Below, piece by piece: positions 47,150-59,651 of a stretch of 64,000 nucleotides of DNA (the first letter of the stretch is position 1; each line of letters begins with the position of its first letter). The stretch is from Lojkania enalia. Lineage: Eukaryota > Ascomycota > Dothideomycetes > Pleosporales. The notes beneath the pieces were generated by a model that was given only the letters and a program-made list of their open reading frames with translations, did no database searches and was not told the origin of the DNA. Made by a program: the position numbers and the translations under genes. Where the stretch lies: contig ML986737.1 of NCBI GenBank assembly GCA_010094045.1, positions 12,926 to 76,925 of the forward strand, in the 5' to 3' direction.

Positions 47150-50100
47150 TTATCTTAGTAAAGTTACTAGTCGGGTACTATTCTAGGTTATAATAGCTAG
47201 TCTATTTAACTAGATATTTATACTAGCGTCTCTATCGGTTATAATAGAAGTCTTCTATTTATTTAATAAAGTATTCTAGTTCTCTATTAATCTTAATAGG
47301 TTTAGGATTATATACTTATTAACTAGATAAATAGTTAAATAACTTAAATACTAGCTATAATAGTAATATATAGAATATAAGATATATTTTAGCCGATTTA
47401 GGTAGCTTTAGTCTATAAGCATACGAGGATACCTTTATAATAACCTTATAGGGGCCTATATTCTTCTAGTTAAACTTTTTCAACGGTCTTTATATACGTA
47501 TATTCCTAGTATCTAGCTAGACTAGATTACTAATCTAGTAGTTAGGAGCTAGTACGTGCTTATAGTTAGCGTACTCTTATTAGAGCGTTTATACTTAGAT
47601 AAGTTCTTCTCTAATATACTCTATAATATCCTTTATCTTATTAACTAGTCTATTAGCTTTCTAGGCTATTAGGGACTATTTTAGTAGTTAATAGATCTCT
47701 ATAGGCGGCTCGAAGCCTATTTAAGAGTACTAACTAAAGTAGGCTAGAAATAGGGAGACTTTTATTAATTTAGATACTATATTATTTACTTTAAACTATA
47801 CTGTTAATAGCTATTTAACCTAATTATCTTATTTATAACTAGTATAAGTTTAGAAAACTTATTCTATTACTATGTTAGCATTCTCTATCTAACTATTAGT
47901 CTCTAAATAGAAGCTAGTTAATATATATATATTAATTTATAACTATCTATAAAGCTCTTAATAGAAGGTAAAATTAAACTATATTCTATAATTAAATATA
48001 ATAATATATAGTAGTCTATAGTAAACCTATATATAGTAACAGAACAGTTAGATAATATTAGAAGCTTTAATTCTTACATATAGTATTAGGTATCTATACT
48101 TACTAAGCTTATTAACTACTACTATAATATTCGTACAACCTTCTAATTCTAGTAGATTAGTTATAAAATCTATAGAGATATTTTAAAACCTTTATTTAAG
48201 TATAGGTAATAGTTTTAATAATCTATAATACTTCTTTTTAGAAGTCTTACTTCTTTAGCATATATAATAATAGCCTATATATTATTATACTAAATCGAAT
48301 ATCTTTAACTAATAGTACTCGTGCTAGAGTAGTTCTAAAGTCTTTTCTTAACTAGAGTATTTACTAGACGGCGAGTTATAGACAGCTTATAGTAGTTTAA
48401 GCTTTAGCTTATTATAGTCTAGTACTATAAGTCGATCTTAGTAGTATAGTCGGTTATTATACTCTTTATAGTTAGCTAGAATTAGAAATTTAGATTAATA
48501 GGTTTCTTCTCTTAATAGCTTTAGAATATTTTAGATTAGATTATCGTTTAAGTATTCTTCGTTGATAATTTCTATAATTAGTTAGCTTACTTCTATCTAT
48601 TAAAATAGTTTAGGATAAAGTAATATCTATTAATAACCTCTACGGGTCTCTTTTTATATAGGCTTATTTTATAACCTTTAAGTTAAGGTATTAGGCTTTT
48701 CTTTAAGTTTTCTAGGTTTATATATAATACTAAAGTTAAACCTTAATAGATATTTTAACTAATAGGCCTATTAGTAGCTTAACTACTTTATTATTATAAA
48801 GTATTACAGGTTTTTATAATTATTTAGTACTTTTATAAAGAATACTATATCTTCTAATTTAGGCCTCTATTACTTAAAATATTAGATAATTACGAGTAGT
48901 TTCTTATTATAAATCTTATAGTTGCCTTTAATAGGGTTTATACGCTTAGAGAAGTAGGTAATAAGTCTTAGTTTACTATTAGCGCCTCTTTAAGATAGTA
49001 TGCTAGCTGTTATAAAATCGAACGTATTAACTTCTACTACTATTAGTAGCTTAGGGTTAAAGTATTAGAAAATTAGTATAAAGATAAAAGTATCCTTTAG
49101 ATAGTTAAAGGAATATTAAAAGCTATTATTCTAGTCGAATCGAGTATTCTTCTTAGTTAGAGTTACTAAGGGGGAAACTTTTTATAAGAAGTTATTAATA
49201 AATTATTAGTAGAAATTTATAAAGCCTATAAAAGCTTAAATATTTTTTATATTCTTAGAGTATTTCTAGTTAATAATTATCTCTACCTTCTTTAAGTCTA
49301 TATAAATCCCTTCTATAGTAATTATATACCCTAGATAGGTTACTTCTAACTAGTAAAACTTATATTTATCTATATTAAGCTGTAGACTATTTACTTTTAA
49401 AGCTTTAAAAACTAGTTAAATATACTACTTATAATCCTTTAGATTCTTACTAAATATTAGGATATCGTTAATATAGGTAGTATAGAATATATTAAAGTAT
49501 AATCTTAGTATATTATTTATAAAGTACTAGAACGTGCTTAAAATATTAGCTAGGTTAAAGGGTATTACTAGGTATTTAAACAGCCTATAGCGTATATAAA
49601 AAGTAGTCTTCTATTCGTCTCCTTTAGTAATTCTTAGCTTATTAAATATAGTAATAATATCGAGTTTTATATAGTACTTAGCCTTACTAAGTTAGGTTAA
49701 TATTTCTTAGATTAGTAGAATTAGGTATTAGTTCTTAATAGTAATAGTATTTAGGGCTTTATAGTCTATATAGAATTAGAAACTACCTCTAGGTTTCTTT
49801 ATAAAGATTACGGGTACAGCTACTAGTAATAAACTTACTCTAATAAATCTCTTAGACAAGTTCTTATTAAAATACTTCCTTAGTACCTTTAACTCGTTCT
49901 AAGACATCTTATAGAGTAGACCGAAGCTAGTTTACTTACTATTCTCTAGTTTAATTTTATAATTATATAGTTATTATTTAGGTAACTTATCTATATTCTT
50001 ATATAAGAAGATAGATAATAGGTTATAGTATTCTTTAGGCATTTTAGTAATAGAGTTAATATATACCTTTAGGGCTAGAGCCTTAATAATATTAGCTATT

Positions 50101-50900
50101 AATATAGTAAAGATTTTATAGTTAAATTATTAGAAGAGTTAGACTAGTAGTATAACGCCTATATAATATATATCTAACTATAATATAGACTTTAGGTATT
50201 TAAACTTAAATAGGTCCTTTTAACTATAATCTTTATCTAAAGTTAGATTAGTTTTAGTTTTAGGTTTTTTTAACTAGTATAGCATTTTAAGCAGCTAGTA
50301 ATTATATTAGATATAGCTTAATAGGTAGAATTTTAAGTAGTACTATCTAGGCTTTAAGCTATATAAGAGTTATAAATTAATTACTTTAAAGTCTCCTTTT
50401 ATATTAAATTTAAATAGTTTACAATTTTTAATAACTATTTAGGTAGCCTATTAATAGATAGTAATACTAGTAGATTATAAGTATTAAGTTAAGTATTAGT
50501 TAATAGTAAAAACTAGCTATTTATTTTTATAGTTTAGGTTTATATAATACTTATATATCTATAGCTATTCTAGAATTAACTAGTATTTTCCTAATATAAT
50601 TATATAGAAATATACTATCTCTAAATAGTTTAGGTATTAGAGGGTTAAGATAACTAAATAAGAGATAGTCCCTCTATAAAAGACTTCTCTATTAAAGTTA
50701 GTTAGATATAAATTATATAGAAGTTATATTTTTTAGAGTTTTAGAGTATATATAAAGTCTCTATAAATATAACTATAACTAGTAGCCCTAGTATTAATAA
50801 GAATATTAATATCTTACTAGACTAGGTCTTAATAGATTAAAAAAGGAGCTAGAATCTAGTAGTCTTATAACTATTTCTATAAAAGCTAATTTTATAGATA
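47150..50900 (-). pseudogene. G2 Pol: protease to chromodomain
   Basis: Read from high to low coordinates. Protease: ILINTRATS at about 50765-50815, from ILIDTGATS by RIP. Reverse transcriptase: YINDILIFSK at about 49441-49485, where the box is YIDDILIFSK. RNase H lies around 48850-49000. Integrase core: SIDFITNLLELEGCTNIIVVV at about 48110-48180, carrying the first catalytic Asp, followed by NKLSKY. Chromodomain: YKYLVK with the next Trp lost, then SYYNLE, at about 47160-47260, ending DYYTRN. The upper and lower limits are approximate. Many RIP stops. Confidence 0.85.
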
Positions 50901-51670
50901 TATAGAGATTTAGTATAAGTATAATCTTAGAAAATAATTTACTTCTAAAACGGACCTTTTAGCAATATTTTAGTTGGTAAAACTAGCTGTATTTAAGAGT
51001 AAAAGTAACAGTTTTATCTATAAAATAACAAGCGTGTTAAAAATTGGTTAGAAGATTAGTTAGAGGATTAAAAGTAGAATTTATAAGGTATAGTAGAGCT
51101 CTAAAACCCTTAATAGATTAATAGTAGAGGGGTTCTATATTCTAGTAAAATATATTCTTTACTACTATACTTATAACAGTATCTTTTACAGCAGCGTCTT
51201 TCTTATTTATTAGAGCCTACACGCATATAGCTAGAAATATTAAGTTCTATAGTATTTAGGTCCTTCTAATAAGTAGTATAATACTTCGGTTATTTGCGGT
51301 AGTTGCTAGGTAGGTAATATAGGTTAGTATTATATAGGGAAATTAGGTTAGTATAGTCGTTTAGGGTGCTAGGTATTATAATACTAATTATAGCATAGTA
51401 GAGTTTATTAAAGAGAGAACGTTAGAGATATATAATTTGTCCAGTCTTATTTAGTTTAGTATCTGTAATCAGGCGTCGAAATTTAGTAAAGTAAGTAGGA
51501 AACCTACTTTAGCCTTATTTTAAGATCTCTAACTTACTCTATACTATAGTCTCTTTATTCCAGTCACTATAGGTAGATTCTAAGAAGGCGACTAAGCTAT
51601 CTATAGAGTTGATACCCTTATCTATTAATAGGTTAACTAATATTACTAGGTCTTATTCTAGACGGAAATA
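50901..51670 (-). pseudogene. G2 Gag C-terminal part
   Basis: Stretch between the protease and the G3 insertion. By position it is the Gag of G2, whose N-terminal part continues at 58881. I could not read a zinc knuckle with confidence. Less mutated than the rest of G2 near the G3 junction (CpA/TpG still present around 51470-51670). Confidence 0.6.
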
Positions 51671-51675
51671 GATAT

Positions 51676-51963
51676 TGTAACGGCGCAGGCAAGATAATAG
51701 GTCCGAATACGGTACGAATCTACTTAGAGGCATATAGGAGTGCGTGGGGGTTCAGGGACCTAGAAATTCTATTAACACCTATAGGCCTTATACGAAAGGA
51801 TATAGAAGAACTACTAAGCTACTTATAAGGGAGTGTACAACTATATACGGAAGGGAAAAGGGGTAGAACCGGGGGTAGGATAAGATAAGCGAAAAGCTTT
51901 GGGATAAGGTTNNNNNNNNNNTATATGAAGCTTTTCGTGGAACGATTTCTTTGCATCGTTACA
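51676..51963 (-). repeat. G3 copy 1 3' LTR
   Basis: Pairs with 58597-58875 (279 bp); differences between them are about a dozen transitions. Here a run of 10 N (51912-51921) replaces what is a single G in the other LTR, so the true length is probably also 279. Confidence 0.94.
51912..51921. other. 10-N assembly gap inside an LTR
   Basis: The homologous right LTR has one base between the flanking ...AAGGTT and TATATGAAG. The gap is thus an assembly join within a repeat, not missing sequence of length 10. Confidence 0.85.
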
Positions 51964-51977
51964 CTACCCCCCTCCTT
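51964..51977 (-). other. G3 polypurine tract
   Basis: The plus strand reads CTACCCCCCTCCTT directly inside the left LTR, meaning AAGGAGGGGGGTAG on the element strand just before its 3' LTR. Confidence 0.85.
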
Positions 51978-52455
51978 ATAGGCTGATAGTCCCTATCTGC
52001 GCTGGTTCGGGAGGGAATTGGGGCTGTTACGGATAGGTTCCAGTATAAAGAAATTTCTTCGAGGAGGTGTTTACCGGTAAGGGCCAATATGCGCGGTTGC
52101 CTATAGAGATGCGTTTATTAACGTAATATTAAGTAAGGTTTTCGCGGTGAGTATAATTGACCTGTATATTGGCTGGTAACTACTATCGTGACGGTTTATT
52201 AATATTGCAATTTCGTCGCGTATAGCAACAAGCGTTTACCAGCCTTAGTATATCACCAGGTTGCTGTCAACTGAGCTTCCTTAACCAAATAATAACTTCT
52301 ACTCCGTACGTATTGTTGCACGTCCCCAGAACTGTTAATTATTAAAGTATCGCTAACACTTTGTAGAAAAATTAATTAATATACCACTCCGCCCGCCTCC
52401 TAGAGCTTCTTTAGAGGCCTTCTAGGTTATCTACCTTTAAGCTACGCGCGCGCTC
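51978..52455. other. G3 3' noncoding region upstream of the convergent ORF
   Basis: About 480 bp of unusually GC-balanced sequence with no frame that I trust. It is upstream of the plus-strand ORF at 52538 and may contain its promoter. It is absent from G3 copy 2. Confidence 0.45.
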
Positions 52456-52477
52456 GCCCGCGGGCAGTATATAATAT
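52456..52477 (+). promoter_or_regulatory. Possible promoter of the G3 convergent ORF
   Basis: A perfect 10-bp palindrome GCCCGCGGGC (52456-52465) is followed at once by a TATA-like TATATAATA (52468-52476), about 60 bp before the proposed start at 52538. The area is CpG rich (CGCGCGCGCTCGCCCG upstream) in an otherwise AT-rich element. The promoter role is inferred from position only. Confidence 0.35.
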
Positions 52478-52537
52478 TTTTCTTTCAGTCTCTAAGATTA
52501 AAAAAATACGAGTATTACACCTCATAAAATAAAAAGT

Positions 52538-53023
52538 ATAACCCCGTACGAATCGCATCTAATACTAGTAGGGTACTTGCTACTAACGCACTTATAGATC
52601 CCCTCCTACTGTAAGAAGGAGTTTCTAGTCCTCCGGGGCTATCTCGAACTATAGGCGGCGGCCCGATACGCAGGGGATAAGGAGGATAAAAAGGTAGCCT
52701 TTAAGGCTGTTTTAGAGTCCGCTTACAGCCTAGCGCTTATAGCCCAGGTTGTAAAGAGTTAGGAAGATAGCCTTCCTGCGGCTAGTATCTAGGTGGCTTT
52801 GTTCTACTAGGGTACTGAGTTGCTCCGTCGGGTTTCGGCCCTAAAGGCTCTAATATCTAGCCTTTAGGCTGACATTGCGGCGCTCTCAGGCGGCTAAGAA
52901 CGAGGTAGGGGAGGTTCGGGGGGAGTCCGGAGGGAAAGAAGGGGAAGGAGGGTAGAGGAGGAAAGAACTAGGGAGGTATCTAACAGCCTGCTATTAGACC
53001 CTCTAGATTCTATAGAGGAGTAA
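52538..53023 (+). pseudogene. G3 convergent extra ORF (about 161 codons)
   Basis: A plus-strand frame lies between the end of G3 pol (stop at 53066) and the 3' LTR, tail to tail with pol at 42 bp spacing. The proposed start is ATA at 52538 (probably a mutated ATG), reading TPYESHLILVGYLLL. It continues with an Ala/Leu/Lys-rich helical middle (KKVAFKAVLESAYSLALIAQ) and an ELLRRVSALKALISSL coiled-coil stretch. The tail is rich in Gly, Arg and Glu. All seven internal stops are TAG or TAA where Gln or Trp would fit. Base composition and third positions look coding. No known domain. It matches the G1 and G4 extra ORFs in place and orientation. Confidence 0.65.
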
Positions 53024-53065
53024 TTTCGGGCCTGTACTTTAGTTTTTAAATCTACTACTCAACTC

Positions 53066-56000
53066 TTATATGTTATCGTCTACCAGGTAATCTATATTCT
53101 CTATACCATCCTTATATGCCTTAATCTATTTGGTCAGGGCTCTTAGGGGTCCTAGCTGATTCGGATACTTATCATGAAAAGCTCTCAGCTTGTAAGGTGA
53201 ACCTATAAAATTTGAGGCTTTATACCAGACCGGGTTGGGATCGTGTCCTACCTATTTTATACGGTATTTGAGGGTCTTGCGATACAGCTTACTAGCCAGT
53301 ATTTCCTCAACCTCCTACTCTTCTACCCCCTTAATAGCGATAGCGGGTGGTTTCAGAGCTTCTTACCCTAGTAGAGGGTCCTAGGGGTCTTTATACAGCA
53401 GGTTTGGTACGAAGATATTATATATTCTCGACCCTGGGGGTAGCTGTAGACGGTACGAGTTTCTAACCTGTTCTAGTACTTTAAAAGGGCCCTCCCATTA
53501 ATCGGATAGCTTTCGGCTCGGTTTCTAGACCGTAAGGTTCTTAGTATTTAGGTAGACTATATTACTAATCTACTAATCAATCGGTCGCTAGTAACGGTTA
53601 ACAACGGATTGTATACAATCCTAAGCCTTCTCGATATTAGCCTTTGCGGTTTCCCAGGCTACATGCATACGAGTTACTAGAGCTAAGGCGTTCTTGCGAT
53701 TTAATTTGTCTATTATAGTAATAGGATTAATAGAATATTTCTAATCCCAACTCTAACGGGGCTCGGATCCGTATAGGATCTGATACGGGGACATTCTGAT
53801 GGTCGTATAGGGCAGAGTTGCTTATACTCGGTCGATCATGGGTAATAGAGAACTCTAGTTGTCCTAGTAGAAGGATACGAAAGGGCGCAGTCTCTAATCG
53901 ATGTACTTATTTATAATCTCCATCTATCCGTCAGTCTCTTTATAATAAGCAGTAGATAGTTTAATTTTTATACCTAAGATACGGCAGAATTCGGACTAGA
54001 AACTAGATATAAACTAAGGTCCTCGGTCTGAAATAATAGTTTTAGGCGTATAGCTAAAGCGGTACACCCATTAAATAAATAATTCGGCTATTCCCCGTGC
54101 GTTAATTATACGATAGTAGGGAATAGACACCGCTTGTTTGGACAGGCGATCGATTACTACTATAATCTAATTGTATCCGGACTTATCTATAGGGAAATCC
54201 TTAAAGTTAATATATAGATGCTGCATTAGTCAATTTAGTATAGGAAGTAGGTAGATAAAACCTAGGGTTTAGGTTTGTATTAGATAAGCTTTATAGTATA
54301 GGATACAATTCCGTATATATCGTTTGCAAGTAGCCTCTATACCCTTCTAGTGGTACTTCCGGGATAGTAACTGATAGGTTTTAGTAGCACTTGGGTGTAC
54401 GGAGGATACTTAGTTATAAGCCTCTCGTATAAGTCGCGTGCAAAGGCCTGAATCTAATAGAATATATAAGCGATTATTGTAGAGGAGTAGTCCGTTCTCT
54501 ATCCGATACTTGTAGGGTAAAAGTGTACGTTCCTGCGCGAAGGAGGCTCAGTTTTCCTATAGTAATGCGTTGATCAACTCTAGAGAGTCTAGTAATATAA
54601 CCTACTCCTAGCCTTTAATAACGTTTAGTATAGCCGCTTAAGTTGTTGTTTGGGTAATATAGGACTGGGCTAATTCGGCATTAATTCGGGGGTAAAGTCG
54701 ATGCGGTTTAAGTAGGACTCTCGACCGGTTGTCGGTTTAAGCTGCTTTCAAGTTTTCCATATCTTGTTTACAACGACTGAGGATGTCCGCTCTAGCGTTG
54801 TTCTTACCTAGGGTGTACTCGATTCGGAACTAATACTAAGCTAATTCCTCAGTCCAATAAACTTAACGAGTATTAAGTACCTTCGTAGTTATGAAATATT
54901 CGAGTGAGCGATGATCGGTATATACTAGAGTCCTAGTAGCTACCGAAGTAAGTTCTACCCTCTATTACTTAAACGCAGTAACGATTACGAACAGTTCCTT
55001 GTTATAGATCTCCCAGTTTAGTTCCGAACCGGATAGAACCTTGCTATAGAACGCTATAGGGTACTATTTTCCGTCGGGATGTTTCTGTAACAGTACTCCT
55101 GCAACTACTCTATCGGAGGCATTAGTTTCCATTTTTGTTTCTAACGCAGGGTCAAAGTGGCAGAGAGTAGGTATACTTAACAGGGCTGACTTTAATTTCT
55201 TAAAGGTAATGTCACATTCTAAAGTCTATACGAAAGGGGTCGTAGGGCTCTATAGTACGATAATTGGCTTTGCGACACGCGAGAATTCCGGTACAAACTA
55301 TCGATAGAATCCAGTAAAACCTAAGAAGGATTTTACACCCGTTATGGTAGTAGGTGGCTGCTAGTTGCGCAGTGCTTCCACCTTCTCTAGGTTAACCTTA
55401 AGGCCTTTGTTTGAAAGGATATAGCTAAGGTATTTAGTTCGGGTAACATAGAATTCGCTCTTCTTAATATCAACTTATAACCCTACTTAACGTAATCTCT
55501 CAAGAACTTTCTTAACGTGGATAGCATGTGTTACCTCGTCTTCTAAGTAGACAAGGATGTCGTCTAGGTAAGCGATATAGAAGTTATCCAGGTAGTCGAT
55601 CAGTACGTCGTTTATATAGCGCTAGTAAGTTGCTAGGCCGTTATACAATCTAAAAGGCAGAACTTTATACTTGTAGGTTCCGTATCGAGTCTGAAAGGTA
55701 GTATATTCCTTAGAACTAGGGTCTATTCTAATCTTGTTGAAGGCCGCGCGAATGTTAAACTTAGTAAAGATTACTGCCTTAATAGGCCTAGATAGGAGTT
55801 CATCTATGCGCGGTATTGGATACACGTCCTTATAGGTAAGAGCGTTAAGTTTACAATAATCTACGCAGATACACAGGTCGCTATTAGGTTTATAGACGCA
55901 AAGGATTAGAGATGCGAAGAAGCTCCAACTCTACTCGATATACCTATACCATAGATTATCTATAATATACTTCTTAGTTACCTCCAGCTCCTCAACATTC

Positions 56001-56950
56001 TACTTGTACAACGGGCTGTAACTATTAGGGAGGGGTTCTGTAAGGATAATCTTATAATCGTAAGGGTGGTGTTCCAGTAATTAATAAGCTGCAGTTTTGC
56101 TAAACATATCCTAATACCTATAGTATTCAGATAGCAATCGGAGATTTACTAGTGCTTCGTTTTCAGCCTTATCTTCTAGCTCTGGGGCTTGCTTGTCTTT
56201 GATCAGCCGCTCGATTTCGTATAGAGACGTAGAGAAAAACTCGTTCTCTTTCCTCTTCATGTTAAAGTAGAAAGTATTAGCTAAGATAAGAGTAATAATA
56301 GGAGAATGGACTTTCTTCAGATCGGGTTCGGACTTTATTTTATACGGGCGTACGGGAGCTCTAAGCTTGTTTAGACTGTAGGCTATAAGAGACCGATATA
56401 GTTTTAGCAGTCTTAGTAGACCCTTAATACGATGGATAGTCGGACTGCGGAACTGCTAATACTAGTCCTTTTCCCATAGAGCGTCGCGTCGCTAGATGTC
56501 TAGCTCTACCTCCTTGTCGCGTGCTGGCTAAGTTAATTATATAAGAAGAGGAGGTAAAGGATCATAAGTGGTAGGATACTTAGAGGGCTATATAATCCGA
56601 TTCTTATCCGTATCTAGCTGGAGTTGAAAATAATATAACCATTTAATGCTAATAATACAATCCTGAGTACCTAGATCTATAATAACGAATGGGCAGTTTC
56701 GGATAGTTCTTCTATCAATTCGCAGGTGCAAGCGGATATACTAATTAACTAGAGTTTAGATTCGGTCCTAAAAACCTTTAACGGTGATTTTAAAGGGTAA
56801 ACGCTATATCGACATATATAGGGCTTAGGAGAGTAATCTAGCTACTATAGAATTGAGGAATAGGAAGCCTTAGGCGCTAGTATCAACAAGGGCGTTTAGT
56901 TGTACACCAACGCCTTTCGAATATAGAACGGTGGGGATTTAGAAGTACTT
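53066..56950 (-). pseudogene. G3 Pol: protease to chromodomain
   Basis: Pol frame, from about 56950 to the TAA at 53066. Protease: NALVDTSA at about 56876-56902 (DTGA with Gly now Ser). Reverse transcriptase: a stop-free stretch at 55622-55825 starting MYPIPRIDELLSRPIKAV, then the catalytic box YLDDILVY at 55547-55570. Integrase core: FPIDKSGYN then IVVIDRLSKQA at about 54115-54225. Chromodomain: VEEILASKLYRKTLKYRIK then VGHDPNPVWY at about 53200-53330. All these are in one frame, different from Gag, which suggests a -1 frameshift or separate translation. Scattered TAG/TAA replace Gln/Trp codons. Confidence 0.9.
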
Positions 56951-58440
56951 TTCTCCAAACAAATGCGACAAATCGATGTTTGATAAGTCGTACTTATTTA
57001 AGCCTAGGACGGAGAGTTTTCTTAAGCGTCTCCGTTTCCCACCCGAGAACTATCCAGGTAGTACTTGTTTGCGTCCAGGAACTCTTCTTCCTTAATCTCC
57101 TCTTATTTAACCTCTATCTCTTATACTTTAAAGACTATATATTCGTTCGCGAAGTATCCTGGTTTACTATAGTTGTAGCAATTACCTAGGGTCGTATACC
57201 TTTTAGGTACGGGAGTCTTGCTGGGTTATCGGGGAGCGATCGTGGTAGAATAAGGTGTTAATACTAGAGTAGATCGGGGTAGTATCAGATCGTAGGTTAC
57301 CTTAGATGAACTCTCGGAAGCCTTCCAGTACCGATCCGAATTTGTTTTAGCTACAACCTGTGGGCTGATAGTTTATTCTAGGAGGTTAGGAACGCTCCTC
57401 CTTTCCATATCGTAGGCTGTTAAGTGGGCGACCATAGCGTTAAAGGAGCCTTTCTATGTAAGCTTAAAGCTAAGGTTTAGTATCCTTAGGCTGGGGAGAA
57501 TCTTATCCTATAGGTAGAAGAACTACTCAGATTGGGGTACGGATCCCCTAATAGCTGTACTAATAAAGCGAGCTTTGAAAGTTGGGAACGCTTCTCCCTT
57601 ATTTATCCTTAGGACCTGAAACGCCTGTCGCGCCTCTATCTCTTCATTACCTATAATGAAATACGATCGTAGAAGTGAAATCATTTCTTTAGCATTCTTG
57701 AACCGATACTAGTCCGATTCGGCTAGGTATTTTGGCTCTAGATACCCTTTCGCAGTACTAGAGGTGTGTCCCTATACCAACGCCATGCGTGCACGCTCTA
57801 TCGGATAGTAATCTATATTAATCTTAAGTCGGTCTAGGATCGAAGCTCGCCATTGTTTAAATGTAGGTTTACTACTATCTGTAAGGCTTTCGATCTTAGG
57901 CGTGCGTTTAGTAAGGTGGGCTTAAGGGGGCTCAGGGGTGGCCGAGAGGTTTCTTGCTAGGGGAGTCGCAAAAGTTTCTTAGCGTATTATCGGTTCTAAT
58001 TCGGTAGTTTACAGAGGTTGATCAGGACTGACAGTTCTCTGTTGTATTAAGCATACGATCTCCTCCTGTAAAATTGCGATTTATTCCTTAAGGGTTAGTT
58101 CGCTCCGATTTCCCTCTGAATTAGATAGGTTCTTTATTACAGGCCCTATAGAGAGGGGTCCGCCTGTCGCAGGGCCCCCTGTAGGAGGTAACGGTTGTTC
58201 TATACGCGTAGATGGAAGCTTACTCTTACTACAACTTGCGCGTATATCGGTTCTGGCACGGGAATTAGAAGGTGAATTATAGTTAGATATCGGCGGTTGC
58301 CTCCGATTCTGATGGGTTATTAATAGTCTCCGAGTTTCTACCTAGGCGCACTCTACGCGGCTTTTCCAAAGGCAATCCTAATCGCAGGGGATAGGAAGTT
58401 CCAAACCTAAAAGCTTCGGTTAATAGGAGGTCTCTGAGAT
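56951..58440 (-). pseudogene. G3 Gag
   Basis: Gag frame (approximate limits). The capsid-like core is readable at 57370-57870: KPTFKQWRASILDRLKI, then NAKEMISLLRSYF, FPTFKARFISTAIRG and HLTAYDMERR. A CCHC zinc knuckle lies at 57139-57180: CYNYSKPGYFANEY, i.e. C-x2-C-x4-H-x4-C with three residues changed to Tyr. The N-terminal part (58000-58440) is Pro, Ser and Arg rich; the start codon was not fixed. The frame is offset from pol. Confidence 0.85.
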
Positions 58441-58596
58441 CCTATCTAGGTAACTGAATAATTTAATGTAACGGTGTATAAATATTATGACCTAAACTAA
58501 ATCGGGCGTATCTCGGACTTAGACGTATTCAAATAAACAATCGATGCGATATTATTAAAGAGGCCGTCACCGGCAGTATTAAGTTCTTCTATATAA

Positions 58597-58875
58597 TGTA
58601 ACGGCGCAGGCAAGATAATGGGTCCAAATGCGGTACAAATCTACTCAGAGGCATATAGGAGTGCGTGGGGGTTTAGGGACCTAGGAATTCTATTAACACC
58701 TATAGGCCTTGTACGAAAGGATATAGAAGAACTACCAAGCTACTTATGAGGGAGTGTGCAACTATATACGGAAGGGAAAAGGGGTAGAACCGGGGGTAGG
58801 ATAAGATAAGCGAAAAGCTTTGGGATAAGGTTGTATATGAAGCTTTTCGTGGAACGATTTCTTTGCATCGTTACA
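58597..58875 (-). repeat. G3 copy 1 5' LTR (279 bp)
   Basis: Complete LTR, TGTAACGGCGCAGG to CATCGTTACA on the plus strand, followed by the gatat duplication. The bases inside it (58570-58596) did not give a primer-binding site that I recognise. Confidence 0.95.
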
Positions 58876-58880
58876 GATAT

Positions 58881-59348
58881 ATAGAAGGTAGATACATTTA
58901 GTTAGATATTAGTTAGCGTTTCCTTCTAGTTTATAGCGGAGCTTTTTAATAAAGTATAAAAGCTCTAAATATTTACTAGAAAATATTAGAGGGTTAGATA
59001 AGTAGTTAAAATAGAAATACGGGTTATATATAGTTTTAGGCGGATTAGAGGTTAATATAAGCACTTATTTAAAAGCTAGAGTTATAGGCTAAATCGGGCT
59101 AAGGGCGGGTAATAGTTCTATTACTATTAATATACTAGTAACTAGTAGAGGGGTAGCTGTTTAGCGGCTACTAAATTCCCTTTATATTACTTTAAGGTCT
59201 AACTTATAGCGGTTTTCCTAGATTATTAAAGCCTCTACAAGTATCTTATTCTTCTACTATAAAGAGTTTAACTTGCCCTAGATCTCTTTAAGTATATTAA
59301 TAAGTACGTTCTCGTCTATAATATATAATAATAGATAATATAATATAA
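58881..59348 (-). pseudogene. G2 Gag N-terminal part and 5' leader
   Basis: Part of G2 beyond the G3 insertion, up to its 5' LTR. Heavily mutated; the start codon and primer-binding site are not recognisable. Confidence 0.55.
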
Positions 59349-59651
59349 TATTATAGACGTTTACGCGTAGTTAGTTAATTATACTTTAAGTAGTTAACTC
59401 TATTACTATATACTATATATAAATATTAAAACGTTATATAAAGAATAGAGATATCTATATTATATAGGTTTTTATAGAGGCTAGATCTATACTACTATAC
59501 AGGCTAGCCGGGTCGGCGAAACCTTCCTCTATTATAGTTAAGATAAGTCGGTTATATTCTAGCTAGCAACTAATAGTTATTACTAGCAGCCGATTCGGGT
59601 ATTATAGTAAGAATAGTATAGGTGCAGAGGTGTCGCAGTATTACTATAACA
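59349..59651 (-). repeat. G2 5' LTR (303 bp)
   Basis: Partner of 46337-46639, ending ATTACTATAACA. Slightly less mutated than its partner (for example GGCTAGCCGGGTCGGCG near 59502). Confidence 0.92.

Larger units (their letters stand above)
51676..58875 (-). mobile_element. Ty3/Gypsy chromovirus G3 copy 1, complete, least mutated
   Basis: This 7.2-kb element has LTRs at 51676-51963 (containing a 10-N gap) and 58597-58875 and a perfect duplication gatat (51671-51675, 58876-58880). LTR ends are TGTAACG...CGTTACA. It reads on the minus strand: gag, then pol in a different frame, then an unrelated ORF on the opposite strand. GC content is clearly higher than in its surroundings and CpA/TpG are common. 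Still, gag and pol carry stops at Gln/Trp codons, so RIP has begun. It is the youngest insertion in the window. Confidence 0.96.
46337..59651 (-). mobile_element. Ty3/Gypsy chromovirus G2, split by G3
   Basis: Minus-strand element with 303-bp LTRs at 46337-46639 and 59349-59651. The G3 element with its gatat duplication occupies 51676-58880, leaving about 6.1 kb of G2. Order on the minus strand is gag, protease, reverse transcriptase, RNase H, integrase, chromodomain, then a 65-bp tandem array. Flanking bases actaa (46332-46336) and actta (59652-59656) could be the duplication with one mismatch. Unlike G1, G3 and G4 it has no extra convergent ORF. Heavily RIP-mutated. Confidence 0.92.

Noticed and set aside
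50940..51010. Zinc knuckle in G2 Gag
   Set aside because: Three frames were tried here and none gives C-x2-C-x4-H-x4-C even after allowing RIP changes.
56980..57189. Plus-strand open frame of 69 codons in G3
   Set aside because: It lies antisense across the Gag zinc knuckle and Gag/protease region, whose coding assignment on the minus strand is firm.
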